Source of the DNA: Marinibaculum pumilum
Lineage (GTDB): Bacteria; Pseudomonadota; Alphaproteobacteria; Ferrovibrionales; Ferrovibrionaceae
Direction of reading: 5' to 3'
DNA length: 64,000 bases
NCBI RefSeq assembly: GCF_042646425.1
Contig: NZ_JBHRTR010000005.1
Span: 124,001 to 188,000 of the forward strand
The position numbers were made by a program, and so were the translations under genes. The notes below the pieces were generated by a model. The model did no database searches. It was not told the origin of the DNA and was given only the letters and a program-made list of their open reading frames with translations. Of this stretch, positions 17,710 through 26,788 are shown piece by piece. The number at the start of each line of letters is the position of its first letter. Within the stretch, counting starts at the first letter, position 1.

Positions 17710-18840
17710 ATGGCGAAAAAGGCCACCAGCGGTAGCGGTTCCAGCCGAAAGGGGACAGCCGGCGGCACCGCGAGACGCAGCGGCGGCGGCCGCAAACGCA
17801 GCGCCGCGACGCCGGCGCCGGAAGCCACGGCCGGCGTGACGCCGGAAGGCGAGATCCGCAAGGCCAGCGCCGAGGAACTGAAGACCTACTACCGCGAGAT
17901 GCTGCTGATCCGCCGCTTCGAGGAGCGCGCCGGCCAGATGTACGGCATGGGCCTGATCGGCGGCTTCTGCCACCTCTATATCGGCCAGGAGGCGGTGGTT
18001 GTCGGCATGATGGCGGCGATCCGCGCCGGCGAGGACGCGGTCATCACCTCCTATCGCGACCATGGCCACATGCTGGCCACCGGCATGGATCCGAAGGGGG
18101 TGATGGCGGAGCTGACGGGGCGCGCCGGCGGCTATTCCAAGGGCAAGGGCGGCTCCATGCACATGTTCAGCAAGGAGCGGAAGTTCTTCGGCGGCCACGG
18201 CATCGTAGGCGCCCAGGTGCCGATCGGCACCGGGCTGGCCTTCGCGCAGAAGTACAACGATACCGACAACGTCACCCTGACCTTCTTCGGCGACGGCTCC
18301 GCCAACCAGGGCCAGGTCTTCGAGAGCTTCAACATGGCGGAGCTCTGGCAGCTTCCCGTGGTCTACTGCGTGGAGAACAACCAGTACGCCATGGGCACCT
18401 CGGTGAAGCGGGCCTCGGCGGAGACGCATTTCTACAAGCGCGGCGCCAGCTTCAACATCCCCGGCATGGAAGTCGACGGCATGGACGTGCTGGCGGTCCG
18501 CGACGCCGGCCGCGAGGCTGTCGAGCATTGCCGGTCGGGCAAGGGGCCGATCATCCTGGAGCTGAAGACCTACCGGTATCGCGGCCATTCGATGTCGGAC
18601 CCGGCGAAGTACCGCAGCAAGGAAGAGGTGCAGAAGATGCGCACCGAGCATGATCCGATCGATCAGGTGCGCAACCGCATGCTGCACGACAAGCTGGCCA
18701 ACGAGGACGACCTGAAGGAGATCGACCGCGAGGTGAAGGACCTGGTCGCGGAGGCGGCCAAGTTCGCGCAGGAGAGCCCGGAGCCCGACCCCGAGGAGCT
18801 CTGGACCGATGTGCTGCGGCCGGTAGAGGAGCACGCCTGA
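17710..18840 (+). CDS. pdhA: Pyruvate dehydrogenase E1 component, alpha subunit
   Basis: 376 residues from ATG at 17710, 6 bases after GGGAGGGG. The first ~35 residues are a Lys/Ser/Gly/Arg-rich tail. The TPP-binding motif is GDGSANQGQVFESFNMA ending at VENNQYAMGT; also HGHMLATGMDP, GKGGSMHMFS and the phosphorylation-loop-like YRGHSMSDPAKYRSKEE. With PdhB it decarboxylates pyruvate and acetylates the lipoyl group of E2. It starts the operon pdhA-pdhB-pdhC-lpd-lipA, with one base between its stop and pdhB. Confidence 0.97.
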   Translation: MAKKATSGSGSSRKGTAGGTARRSGGGRKRSAATPAPEATAGVTPEGEIRKASAEELKTYYREMLLIRRFEERAGQMYGMGLIGGFCHLYIGQEAVVVGMMAAIRAGEDAVITSYRDHGHMLATGMDPKGVMAELTGRAGGYSKGKGGSMHMFSKERKFFGGHGIVGAQVPIGTGLAFAQKYNDTDNVTLTFFGDGSANQGQVFESFNMAELWQLPVVYCVENNQYAMGTSVKRASAETHFYKRGASFNIPGMEVDGMDVLAVRDAGREAVEHCRSGKGPIILELKTYRYRGHSMSDPAKYRSKEEVQKMRTEHDPIDQVRNRMLHDKLANEDDLKEIDREVKDLVAEAAKFAQESPEPDPEELWTDVLRPVEEHA

Positions 18841-18841
18841 G

Positions 18842-19100
18842 ATGCCGATCCCGATCCTGATGCCGGCGCTCTCGCCGACGATGACCGAGGGCAAGCTGTC
18901 CGCCTGGCTGGTGAAGGAAGGCGACAAGATCGCCGCCGGCGACATCATGGCCGAGATCGAGACCGACAAGGCGACGATGGAGTTCGAGGCGGTCGACGAA
19001 GGCGTGCTCGGCAAGATCCTGGTGTCGGAAGGCACCGAAGGCGTGGCGGTGAATACGCCCATCGCGGTCCTGCTGGAGGACGGCGAGAGCATGGCGGATG
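18842..19100 (+). repeat. Lipoyl-domain repeat, copy 1 (within pdhB)
   Basis: This segment and 20290-20548 in pdhC encode nearly the same ~86-residue lipoyl domain, and stretches of DNA (for example that coding for EFEAVDEGVLGKILV) match base for base, including synonymous positions. It is a direct repeat of domain size. Confidence 0.8.
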
Positions 19101-20278
19101 TCGATCTCGACAGGCTCGGCGATGCCGCGCCGGCCGCGCCTGCCGCGGCGGAGGAGGAAGCGCCGCGCGAACAGCCGGCCGAACCGCCGCAGAATCCGGC
19201 GCCGGACGATGCCGCCGATGTCGCTGCCTCCTCCCAGCCGGCGCCGCCGAAGGCCAAGGCCGCACCGGTCGCGCCCGACTGGCCGGACGACGCGAAGCTG
19301 GTGAAGATCCATGTCCGCGACGCGCTGCGCGACGCCATGGCGGAGGAGATGCGCCGCGACGAGACGGTGTTCCTGATGGGCGAGGAGGTCGCCGAATATC
19401 AGGGCGCCTACAAAGTCAGCCAGGGCCTGCTGGACGAGTTCGGGCCGAAGCGGGTGATCGACACGCCGATCACCGAGCATGGCTTTGCCGGCCTCGGCGT
19501 CGGCGCGGCCTTCGGCGGGCTGAAACCGATCGTGGAGTTCATGACCTTCAACTTCGCCATGCAGGCGATGGACCAGATCATCAACTCGGCGGCGAAGACC
19601 CTCTACATGTCCGGCGGCCAGATGGGCTGCCCGATCGTCTTCCGCGGCCCGAACGGGCCCGCCGCCCGGGTCGCCGCCCAGCACAGCCAGTGCTACGAGA
19701 GCTGGTATGCTCATGTGCCCGGGCTGACCGTGATCTCCCCCTACACGGCAGCCGACTACAAGGGCCTGCTGAAATCCGCGATCCGCAACCCGAACCCGGT
19801 CATCTTCCTGGAGAACGAGATTCTCTACGGCCGCGAGTTCGAGATCCCGGAGATGGACGACTTCCTGGTGCCGATCGGCAAGGCGCGGATCGCCCGGCCG
19901 GGCAAGGACGTCACCATCGTTTCCTACTCGCTGTGCGTCGGCATGGCGGAGCAGGCGGCGGAGATCCTGGCCGAGGACGGCATCGACGCGGAGGTGATCG
20001 ACCTGCGCACGATCCGGCCGATGGACCGGGAGGCGATCGTCGCCTCGGTGCAGAAGACCAACCGCTGCGTCACGGTGGAACAGGGCTGGTCGGTCTGCGG
20101 CGTGGGTGCGGAGATCTCGGCGATCCTGATGGAACAGGCATTCGACTATCTGGACGCGCCGGTGACCCGGATCAGCGGCAAGGACGTGCCGCTGCCCTAT
20201 GCGGAGAACCTGGAGAAGCTGGCTTTGCCCAGCGTCGACGAAATCGTGCAGGCGGCGCGCGCCGTCTGCTACCGCTGA
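18842..20278 (+). CDS. pdhB: Pyruvate dehydrogenase E1 component, beta subunit, with N-terminal lipoyl domain
   Basis: 478 residues, about 140 longer than a plain E1 beta. Residues 1-80 are a biotinyl/lipoyl domain with the lipoylated lysine in EIETDKATMEFEAV; an Ala/Pro/Glu-rich linker (about 95-145) leads to the transketolase-like beta subunit (IHVRDALRDAMAEEMRRDE, MGEEVAEYQGAYKVSQGLL) and transketolase C-domain (QGWSVCGVGAEI). A lipoyl domain on E1 beta is characteristic of alphaproteobacteria. Its lipoyl DNA is nearly the same as that of pdhC, 1.4 kb downstream. ATG is at 18842, one base after the pdhA stop. Confidence 0.97.
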   Translation: MPIPILMPALSPTMTEGKLSAWLVKEGDKIAAGDIMAEIETDKATMEFEAVDEGVLGKILVSEGTEGVAVNTPIAVLLEDGESMADVDLDRLGDAAPAAPAAAEEEAPREQPAEPPQNPAPDDAADVAASSQPAPPKAKAAPVAPDWPDDAKLVKIHVRDALRDAMAEEMRRDETVFLMGEEVAEYQGAYKVSQGLLDEFGPKRVIDTPITEHGFAGLGVGAAFGGLKPIVEFMTFNFAMQAMDQIINSAAKTLYMSGGQMGCPIVFRGPNGPAARVAAQHSQCYESWYAHVPGLTVISPYTAADYKGLLKSAIRNPNPVIFLENEILYGREFEIPEMDDFLVPIGKARIARPGKDVTIVSYSLCVGMAEQAAEILAEDGIDAEVIDLRTIRPMDREAIVASVQKTNRCVTVEQGWSVCGVGAEISAILMEQAFDYLDAPVTRISGKDVPLPYAENLEKLALPSVDEIVQAARAVCYR

Positions 20279-20289
20279 GGGAGGCGGAG

Positions 20290-20548
20290 ATGGCGATCCC
20301 GATCCTGATGCCGGCGCTGTCGCCGACGATGACGGAAGGCAAGCTCTCCGCCTGGCTGATCAAGGAGGGCGATACGGTCAGCGCCGGCGACGTGATGGCC
20401 GAGATCGAGACCGACAAGGCCACCATGGAGTTCGAGGCGGTCGACGAAGGCGTGCTCGGCAAGATCCTGGTGGCCGAGGGCACCGAAGGCGTCGCGGTGA
20501 ACACCCCGATCGCCGTCCTCCTGGAGGAGGGCGAGAAGATCGAGGATG
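20290..20548 (+). repeat. Lipoyl-domain repeat, copy 2 (within pdhC)
   Basis: Partner of the repeat at 18842-19100: the same domain with few amino acid changes (for example VKEGDK to IKEGDT) and long runs of identical bases. It indicates a recent duplication or continuing gene conversion between pdhB and pdhC. Confidence 0.8.
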
Positions 20549-21633
20549 TCGACCTGGACGCCATGAAGGCGGGAGAGGGCGCGCCGGTCGGCCCGCCGCC
20601 GGCGGAAGAGGGCGATAGCGGCGCCCAGGCCGAGAAGGCCCCGGAGCCGGCGAAGGCCGCGGCGGCGACACCGGCCGCCGCCCCGTCTGGCGGCGACGGC
20701 AAGGCGCCGGCCGCGCCGAAGGGCGATGGCCGGATCTTCGCCTCGCCGCTGGCCCGTCGCCTGGCGAAGCAGGCCGGGCTGGATCTTTCGGGCATCAAGG
20801 GCTCCGGCCCGCATGGCCGGATCGTGAAGCGCGACGTCGAGGGCGCCGAGGCGCAGCCGGCCGCGAAACAGGCTGCCGCCGCGAAGCCGGCGGCCGCGGC
20901 GCCGGCCGCCGCCGCGCCGGCGGAGATCGTCATCCCCGAAGGCGTCGGCTACGACGAGGTCCCGCTGTCGTCGATGCGGAAGACCATCGCGCGCCGCCTG
21001 ACCGAGGCGAAGCAGACGATCCCGCATATCTACCTGACGGTGGACGTGGAACTGGACGCCCTGCTGGCCCTGCGCAAGGAGCTGAACGCGAAGGCGCCGG
21101 AGGGGGTGAAGCTGTCGGTCAACGACTTCGTCATCCGGGCGATGGCGCTGGCGCTGAAACGGGTGCCGGATGCCAATGCCTCCTTCGCCGGCGACCGCAT
21201 CATCCGCTACCACAATGCCGATATCGGCGTGGCGGTGGCGCTGCCGGACAACGGGCTGATCACGCCGATCGTCTTCAAGGCCGATACCAAGGGCCTGGCC
21301 GCGATCTCCGAAGAGGTGAAGGAGAAGGCGGGCCGCGCCCGCGAGCGCAAGCTGAAGCCGGAGGAGTATCAGGGCGGCGGCTTCGCGATCTCCAACCTGG
21401 GCATGTACGGCATCAAGGACTTCGCCGCGGTGGTGAACCCGCCGCATGGCGGTATCCTCGCCGTCGGCATGGGCGAGCAGCGGCCCGTCGTGAAGGATGG
21501 CGCCCTGGCGGTGGCGACCGTCATGACCTGCACCCTGTCTACCGACCATCGGGTGGTGGACGGGGCCCTCGGCGCCCAGCTCCTGGCGGCGTTCAAGGGC
21601 TTCGTCGAAGACCCGATGACGATGATGCTCTGA
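20290..21633 (+). CDS. pdhC: Dihydrolipoyl acetyltransferase (E2 of pyruvate dehydrogenase)
   Basis: 447 residues from ATG at 20290, with GAGGCGGAG just upstream; longer frames run back into pdhB. Order: one lipoyl domain (1-80, ETDKATMEF), Ala/Pro-rich linker, E1/E3-binding domain (ASPLARRLAKQAGLDLSGIKGSG, GRIVKRDV), second linker, then the acyltransferase core from about 215 with the catalytic DHRVVDGALGAQ near the C-terminus. It forms the core of the complex that passes the acetyl group to CoA. It sits 11 bases after pdhB and 15 before lpd. Confidence 0.97.
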   Translation: MAIPILMPALSPTMTEGKLSAWLIKEGDTVSAGDVMAEIETDKATMEFEAVDEGVLGKILVAEGTEGVAVNTPIAVLLEEGEKIEDVDLDAMKAGEGAPVGPPPAEEGDSGAQAEKAPEPAKAAAATPAAAPSGGDGKAPAAPKGDGRIFASPLARRLAKQAGLDLSGIKGSGPHGRIVKRDVEGAEAQPAAKQAAAAKPAAAAPAAAAPAEIVIPEGVGYDEVPLSSMRKTIARRLTEAKQTIPHIYLTVDVELDALLALRKELNAKAPEGVKLSVNDFVIRAMALALKRVPDANASFAGDRIIRYHNADIGVAVALPDNGLITPIVFKADTKGLAAISEEVKEKAGRARERKLKPEEYQGGGFAISNLGMYGIKDFAAVVNPPHGGILAVGMGEQRPVVKDGALAVATVMTCTLSTDHRVVDGALGAQLLAAFKGFVEDPMTMML

Positions 21634-21648
21634 GCGGAGGGGCGCGCG

Positions 21649-23052
21649 ATGGCGGAGACAAGCTTCGACCTGATCGTCGTGGGTGGCGGCCCCGGCGGAT
21701 ATGTGGCGGCGATCCGGGCGGCGCAGCTGGGCCTGAAGACCGCGGTCGTGGAGCGCGAGCATCTGGGCGGCATCTGCCTGAACTGGGGCTGCATCCCGAC
21801 CAAGGCGCTGCTGCGCTCGGCCGAGGTCTGGCACCTGATCCAGCATGCCGATGCCTTCGGCTTCAAGGTGCAGGGCGCCAGCATGGACCTGGGGAAGATC
21901 GTCGACCGCTCCCGCAAGGTGGCCGGCCAGCTGTCCGGCGGCGTGAAGCACCTCCTGAAGAAGAACAAGGTCACGGTGTTCGACGGGCAGGGGGCGCTGG
22001 CCGGCAAGGGCAAGCTTGCGGTCACCAAGGACGGCAAGGACGTCGCCAGCCTGTCGGCCAAGCATATCGTGTTGGCCACCGGTGCCCGCGCCCGCACCCT
22101 GCCGGGCCTGGAGCCGGACGGGAAGCTGATCTGGACCTACAAGGAGGCGATGGTGCCGAAGGAGATGCCGAAGAGCCTCCTGGTCATCGGCTCCGGTGCG
22201 ATCGGCATCGAGTTCGCCAGCTTCTACCGCACCCTGGGTGTCGAAGTGACGGTTGTGGAGGTAATGGACCGGGTGCTGCCGGTGGAGGACGAGGAGATCT
22301 CCGCCTTCGCCCGCAAGCAGTTCGAGAAGCAGGGCATGAAGATCCACACCGCCACCACGGTCGAGAAGCTGGAGGCGAAGGGGAATGCCGTCACCGCCGT
22401 GCTGAAGGGCAAGGACGGCAAGAGCGCGGAACTGAAGGTCGATCGGGCGATTCTGGCGGTCGGCATCACCGGCAATGTGGAAAATCTCGGCCTGGACGGC
22501 ACCGGCGTGAAGGTCGATCGCGGCCATGTGGTGATCGACGAGTATTGCCGCACCGGCGAGCCCGGGGTCTATGCCATCGGCGACCTGGTCGGGCCGCCCT
22601 GGCTGGCCCACAAGGCGAGCCACGAAGGCGTGATCTGCGTCGAGAAGATCGCCGGCCGCAACGAGGTGCATCCGCTGAACCTCGGCAATATCCCGGGCTG
22701 CACCTATTGCATGCCGCAGGTCGCCTCCGTCGGCCTGACCGAGGCGAAGGCGAAAGAGGCCGGCCACGAGGTGAAGGTCGGCCGCTTCCCCTTCATCGGC
22801 AACGGCAAGGCGATCGCCCTGGGCGAGCCGGAAGGCATGGTGAAGACGGTGTTCGACGCCAAGACCGGCGAGCTTCTGGGCGCGCATATGGTGGGGGCGG
22901 AGGTGACCGAACTGATCCAGGGCTATGTCACGGCAAAGACTCTGGAAACCACCGAGGCGGAGCTGATGGAGACCATCTATCCGCATCCCACCCTGTCGGA
23001 AATGATGCACGAGTCGGTGCTTGACGCCTACGGGCGGGTCATACACTTCTAG
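21649..23052 (+). CDS. lpdA: Dihydrolipoyl dehydrogenase (E3)
   Basis: 467 residues. It reoxidises dihydrolipoyl groups with NAD+. FAD-binding GGGPGGYVAAIRAAQLG begins the protein; the redox disulphide lies in GGICLNWGCIPTKALL; the NAD-binding GSGAIGIEFASFY is at about 180; and the C-terminal dimer domain holds the catalytic His in HPTLSEMMHESVLDAYGR. No lipoyl domain is fused to its N-terminus, unlike some relatives. It is the only E3 in the window, so it may also serve the second E1/E2 set at 47-50.6 kb, which lacks one. Confidence 0.97.
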   Translation: MAETSFDLIVVGGGPGGYVAAIRAAQLGLKTAVVEREHLGGICLNWGCIPTKALLRSAEVWHLIQHADAFGFKVQGASMDLGKIVDRSRKVAGQLSGGVKHLLKKNKVTVFDGQGALAGKGKLAVTKDGKDVASLSAKHIVLATGARARTLPGLEPDGKLIWTYKEAMVPKEMPKSLLVIGSGAIGIEFASFYRTLGVEVTVVEVMDRVLPVEDEEISAFARKQFEKQGMKIHTATTVEKLEAKGNAVTAVLKGKDGKSAELKVDRAILAVGITGNVENLGLDGTGVKVDRGHVVIDEYCRTGEPGVYAIGDLVGPPWLAHKASHEGVICVEKIAGRNEVHPLNLGNIPGCTYCMPQVASVGLTEAKAKEAGHEVKVGRFPFIGNGKAIALGEPEGMVKTVFDAKTGELLGAHMVGAEVTELIQGYVTAKTLETTEAELMETIYPHPTLSEMMHESVLDAYGRVIHF

Positions 23053-23111
23053 GGCAGAGGCGGCGCCGGCCCGTTGCGGGCGCCGCATGTGCATCCTTCC
23101 GGGAGAAGATC

Positions 23112-24110
23112 TTGCAGGATCGGGAGCATCTGAGGGACCCGGATCGCCTGAAGGACCCAGACCGTCTGAAGGATCCGGCGCGGCGCCACCCGGAGAAGGC
23201 GCACCGCCCGGACAACCCGATCCAGCGCAAGCCGGACTGGATCCGGGTCAAGGCGCCGGTTTCGCCCGCCTATAACGAGACCCGCAAGCTGATGCGGGAG
23301 CTCGACCTGACCACCGTCTGCGAAGAGGCGGGCTGCCCCAATATCGGCGAGTGCTGGGCGAAGAAGCACGCCACCGTGATGATCATGGGGGCAATCTGCA
23401 CCCGGGCCTGCGCCTTCTGCAACGTGGCGACGGGCCGGCCCTTCGCGCTGGACCCGCTGGAGCCGGAGCATGTCGCCACCATGGTGGCGCATACCGGCCT
23501 GCAGCATGTGGTCATCACCTCCGTCGACCGCGACGACCTGGAGGATGGCGGCGCGGCCCATTTCGTCCGCACCATCGAGGCGGTGCGTCGCGAATCCCCG
23601 GACACGACGATCGAGATCCTGACGCCGGACTTCATGCGCAAGCCCGGTGCGCTGGAAAAGGTGGTGGCGGCACGGCCCGACGTGTTCAACCACAACCTGG
23701 AGACCGTGCCGCGGCTCTATCCGGCGATCCGTCCCGGGGCCCGCTATTTTCATTCCCTGCGCCTGCTGGCGCGGGTGAAGGAGCTCGATCCGGGCATGTT
23801 CACGAAGTCCGGCATCATGGTCGGCCTGGGCGAGGACAAGGGCGAGGTCGGCCAGGTGATGGACGACATGCGCAGCGCCGAGATCGATTTCATCACCATC
23901 GGCCAGTACCTGCAGCCGACGGCCAAGCATGCCGCCATCGATCGCTTCGTAACGCCGGAGGAGTTCGGCGCCTACGAGAAGTCCGCCTATGCCAAGGGCT
24001 TCCTGATGGTCTCCGCCTCGCCGCTGACCCGCTCCAGCCATCATGCGGGCGAGGATTTTGCCCGCCTTCGTGCCGCCCGCCAGGCACGTCTGGCCGCCGC
24101 CGCCGAGTAG
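23112..24110 (+). CDS. lipA: Lipoyl synthase
   Basis: 332 residues from TTG at 23112, with GGGAGA 6 bases upstream; there is no ATG before conserved sequence. LipA is a radical-SAM enzyme that inserts two sulphurs into octanoyl groups on lipoyl domains. The auxiliary cluster cysteines are in CEEAGCPNIGECW, the radical-SAM CxxxCxxC is CTRACAFC, and the C-terminal cluster-ligand serine is in TRSSHHAGE. Position after pdhABC-lpd places cofactor supply with its main client. The N-terminus contains an odd tandem DPDRLK repeat. Confidence 0.96.
   Translation: MQDREHLRDPDRLKDPDRLKDPARRHPEKAHRPDNPIQRKPDWIRVKAPVSPAYNETRKLMRELDLTTVCEEAGCPNIGECWAKKHATVMIMGAICTRACAFCNVATGRPFALDPLEPEHVATMVAHTGLQHVVITSVDRDDLEDGGAAHFVRTIEAVRRESPDTTIEILTPDFMRKPGALEKVVAARPDVFNHNLETVPRLYPAIRPGARYFHSLRLLARVKELDPGMFTKSGIMVGLGEDKGEVGQVMDDMRSAEIDFITIGQYLQPTAKHAAIDRFVTPEEFGAYEKSAYAKGFLMVSASPLTRSSHHAGEDFARLRAARQARLAAAAE
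23136..23177 (+). repeat. 18-bp tandem repeat in the lipA N-terminus
   Basis: Two 18-base units (23136-23153 and 23154-23171), both encoding DPDRLK, then the start of a third (DP). The copies differ at a few synonymous positions, so the duplication is not brand new. It lies outside the conserved enzyme. Confidence 0.75.
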
Positions 24111-24139
24111 ACGCAAGAGCACGAGTTCGACCGCCGCCC

Positions 24140-24631
24140 ATGCCTGTCCACAAGGAACGCCGCAGCCTGCCCTACAGGGCCGAGGACATGTTCGCCCTGG
24201 TGGCCGAGGTGGAGAAGTATCCGGAATTCCTGCCCTGGTGCGTCGGCGCGCGGGTCCGGCAGCGCCGCGAGGAGGAGGTCGTCGCGGACCTGCTGATCGG
24301 CTTCCGCATGTTCCGCGAACGCTTCACCTCACGGGTGCATCTCGACCGGCCGAACCTGCGCATCGACGTCGCCTATTCGGAAGGGCCGTTCCGCTTCCTG
24401 CGCAACCACTGGGATTTCATCGAGACCGGCCCGCGGGCCTGCGAGGTCGACTTCTTCGTGGAGTTCGAGTTCCGCAACCGGATCCTGCAGAAGGCGATCG
24501 AGAGCCTGTTCAGCGAGGCCGTGCGCCGCATGGTTCAGGCCTTCGAGGACCGGGCGGCGGACCTCTACGGTCCGGCCGGCGGCGAAGCCGGGCAGGCGGT
24601 TCCGGCGACCCAGGCGGGCACGAACAGCTGA
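24140..24631 (+). CDS. RatA / COQ10-like START-domain protein
   Basis: 163 residues. The START/polyketide-cyclase fold is recognisable from the family starter sequence ERRSLPYRAEDMFALVAEVEKYPEFLPWC, then the central RFTSRVHLDRPNLRIDVAY and the SEAVRRMVQAFEDRA helix. Homologues are called type II toxin RatA in E. coli and coenzyme Q-binding COQ10 in mitochondria; in alphaproteobacteria a ubiquinone-related role is thought more likely. It follows lipA by 29 bases, a conserved adjacency, and is probably cotranscribed. No antitoxin-like RatB gene lies next to it, which argues against a toxin-antitoxin pair here. Confidence 0.88.
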   Translation: MPVHKERRSLPYRAEDMFALVAEVEKYPEFLPWCVGARVRQRREEEVVADLLIGFRMFRERFTSRVHLDRPNLRIDVAYSEGPFRFLRNHWDFIETGPRACEVDFFVEFEFRNRILQKAIESLFSEAVRRMVQAFEDRAADLYGPAGGEAGQAVPATQAGTNS

Positions 24632-24691
24632 CCCGTTCGCCCACCATCTTCTGGCGGGGCCCCATCCCGGGGCAGGGCGTGGATCTGCCGC

Positions 24692-26425
24692 TCAGGCGGC
24701 GCTGCCCTCCACCCGGTTGCGGCCCAGCCTTTTGGCGACATAGAGCGCGTGGTCGGCACTGTCGATCGCGGTGTCCAGGTCGGTGCTCTGCGGCTTGAAC
24801 TCCACGCAGCCGACGCTGACGGTCACGGTGATGCTCGCATCGCCATGCCGGGTCGCATTGTCGGCGACCTGGGCCCGCAGCCTTTCGCCGAACGCCCGTG
24901 CGTCGGCGTAGCGGCAGTTCGGCAGCAGGATGACGAATTCCTCGCCGCCGAACCGCGCGACGATGTCGGCCTCCCGCGACAGGGAGCGGATCAGCTGCGC
25001 GATGTTGCGGATCACCTCGTCGCCTGCGGCATGGCCGTAGGTGTCGTTGACCCGCTTGAAATGGTCGATGTCGATCATCAGCACCGACAGGTTCGTCCCG
25101 TCGCGGCGGGCGCGCGCGATCTCGTGCTCGGCCAGTTCCAGGAAGGCGCGCCGGTTGCGCAAGCCTGTAAGCGGGTCGAGGCTGGCCAGCCGCTCCAGCT
25201 CGCGGTTCTGCGTGGCCAGTTCCGCCGCCTGTTCCTGCGTGTCCTGCAGGCGCTCGGTCACGGCACCGATCCGGTGCAGCAGCGCACGCAGCGCCAGCGA
25301 CAGGCTCACCACCTCGCGCGAGCCGGAGAGGCGGGGCAGGGTGCGCGGCGTGTCGCTGCCGATGCCGCGGGCCACCGCCGTCAGGGTGCTGAGCGGGCGT
25401 CCCAGCCGCTGCGCCGTCACGAAGGCGGCGATGACGCCGACCACGGCCAGCAGGGTGCCGATCAGCACCATGATCCGGTTGACCTCGTGCAGCGGGGCGT
25501 CGGCAACGGCGAGCGGGGTCGCGGCCATCACGATCCAGCCCAGCCCGTCCAGTTCGGCGAAACCGTGGGTCGGTGCATAGCCAACCAGCATCTTCTGCCC
25601 GTCCAGTTCCTCGATCATCCAGCCATGCTTGCCGCTGAGGGCCGACTGGACTGACCGCAGCCGGCCCAGCTCCTCGCCGAAGCCGCCGCCCAGGATCTGG
25701 CGGCCGGCTCGGTCGACGATCCGCAGGTCCGTCTGCAATTCCCTGCGGCGCGTGGTGAGCGCGGTATCGCGAAGGTCCCTGGCCCAGTCCCAGCTCAGAT
25801 GCGCACCGACGATGCCGACCAGCGCGCCGTCCGGCCCCCGGACCGGGGCCGCCACATCGACCAGCCGCATCGGTTCGCCGTTCGGGCCCTGACCGGCCTT
25901 TTCCGGACCGCCATCGCCGCGGCCCAGGATGTCGGCGAGCAGCACCGCCTCATGGACATCGCCCAGATGCGGGCCGGCGCTGGCCGCGTCGAACCAGGGC
26001 CGCTCGGCAACCGAGGCGCCGCGCAGCACGCCGTCGCTGGCGGCCAGGACGGTGCCGTCCGGCCCCGCCATGCCGATCCAGGCATAAAGCGGATAGAGGT
26101 CCTGCAGGCTGTCGATCCAGGCCTGCGCCTGGCCGGACTGGCCCACCTCAAGCCGCACGAAGGGATCGGCGGAGGCCATGGCCACGACATCCTGGTAGCG
26201 CTCGAACAGGCCGTCGTCGAGACGGTCCGCCAGGTCGATCGCCACGCTTTCCATATGACCGCCGGCATTGCCGCGGATCGACGAGGTCAGGACGCTGGAG
26301 ACGGTGATCAGGCAGGCGGCGAGGATCGCGACGAGGATCAGCGACACCACGACGCTGACCTGCAGCACCATCGGCACCCGGTCCAGATAGACCGAGAGCG
26401 GCCTCATGAACCAGAGACCCCGCAT
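24692..26425 (-). CDS. Membrane-bound diguanylate cyclase with Cache-type sensor
   Basis: 577 residues from ATG at 26425 (AGAGG 6 bases upstream); ATG at 26407 is an alternative. Membrane helices at about 20-43 and 316-338 enclose a periplasmic ~270-residue Cache-like sensor. A HAMP-like stretch and short coiled coil (about 340-410) lead to the GGDEF domain (415-577). The active site is GGEEF at 493-497 and a product-inhibition site RxxD is present at 484-487 (READ), so it should make cyclic di-GMP and be feedback inhibited. The ligand sensed is unknown. It is convergent with the RatA-like gene and stands alone. Confidence 0.9.
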   Translation of the reverse strand: MRGLWFMRPLSVYLDRVPMVLQVSVVVSLILVAILAACLITVSSVLTSSIRGNAGGHMESVAIDLADRLDDGLFERYQDVVAMASADPFVRLEVGQSGQAQAWIDSLQDLYPLYAWIGMAGPDGTVLAASDGVLRGASVAERPWFDAASAGPHLGDVHEAVLLADILGRGDGGPEKAGQGPNGEPMRLVDVAAPVRGPDGALVGIVGAHLSWDWARDLRDTALTTRRRELQTDLRIVDRAGRQILGGGFGEELGRLRSVQSALSGKHGWMIEELDGQKMLVGYAPTHGFAELDGLGWIVMAATPLAVADAPLHEVNRIMVLIGTLLAVVGVIAAFVTAQRLGRPLSTLTAVARGIGSDTPRTLPRLSGSREVVSLSLALRALLHRIGAVTERLQDTQEQAAELATQNRELERLASLDPLTGLRNRRAFLELAEHEIARARRDGTNLSVLMIDIDHFKRVNDTYGHAAGDEVIRNIAQLIRSLSREADIVARFGGEEFVILLPNCRYADARAFGERLRAQVADNATRHGDASITVTVSVGCVEFKPQSTDLDTAIDSADHALYVAKRLGRNRVEGSAA

Positions 26426-26788
26426 TCAGGGCCTCTTGCCGCGATGGTGGCAGGGCCGGGGGGACGGCCGCAACTGTCGTTGCCCGCCCTGCGCCGGCAC
26501 CATTCGTCCCGCCATTCTCGTCTTCCGCTGCATGAAACTGATCTACTGCCATCGCCAGCAAATGGCCATCGATCGGAAGGCGCATCGGCTGTTCCCACCT
26601 TGGACAGACGGGAGATACGGCATTTCGCGCAAGGCATGGTGGCATTCGTGCAGACACATGCACTTGCGCGCCGCGGCAACAGGCAGGCTCAGCCGGATGC
26701 AGGGTCTGCGGCTTTCGCCAACCGCGAACGAAACGACACGACCTTCACGGTCCAGGCGGGGCGTCTGCGCGCCGCTGTCAGCCCCGCC
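26426..26788. other. Intergenic region without a recognised gene
   Basis: 363 bases between cinA (ending at 26789) and the start of the diguanylate cyclase. Short open frames on both strands have no recognisable features and Cys/Arg/Trp-rich translations typical of chance. Composition is somewhat more AT-rich around 26520-26600, so it probably contains the cyclase promoter, but no clear -35/-10 pair was found. Confidence 0.6.

Noticed and set aside
23055..23090. GC-rich hairpin after lpd as a terminator
   Set aside because: The stem needs an internal bulge and has no T run; the lipA gene follows closely in the same direction and is likely cotranscribed.
20269..23094. Very long minus-strand open frame (941 codons) across pdhC and lpd
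   Set aside because: It is antisense to two genes with complete family signatures. Translation is Arg/His/Gln/Leu-rich with no domain; a by-product of high GC and codon bias.
24140..24631. Toxin call (RatA) for the START-domain protein
   Set aside because: No RatB-like partner is adjacent, and the lipA neighbourhood fits the COQ10-like housekeeping form in alphaproteobacteria better.
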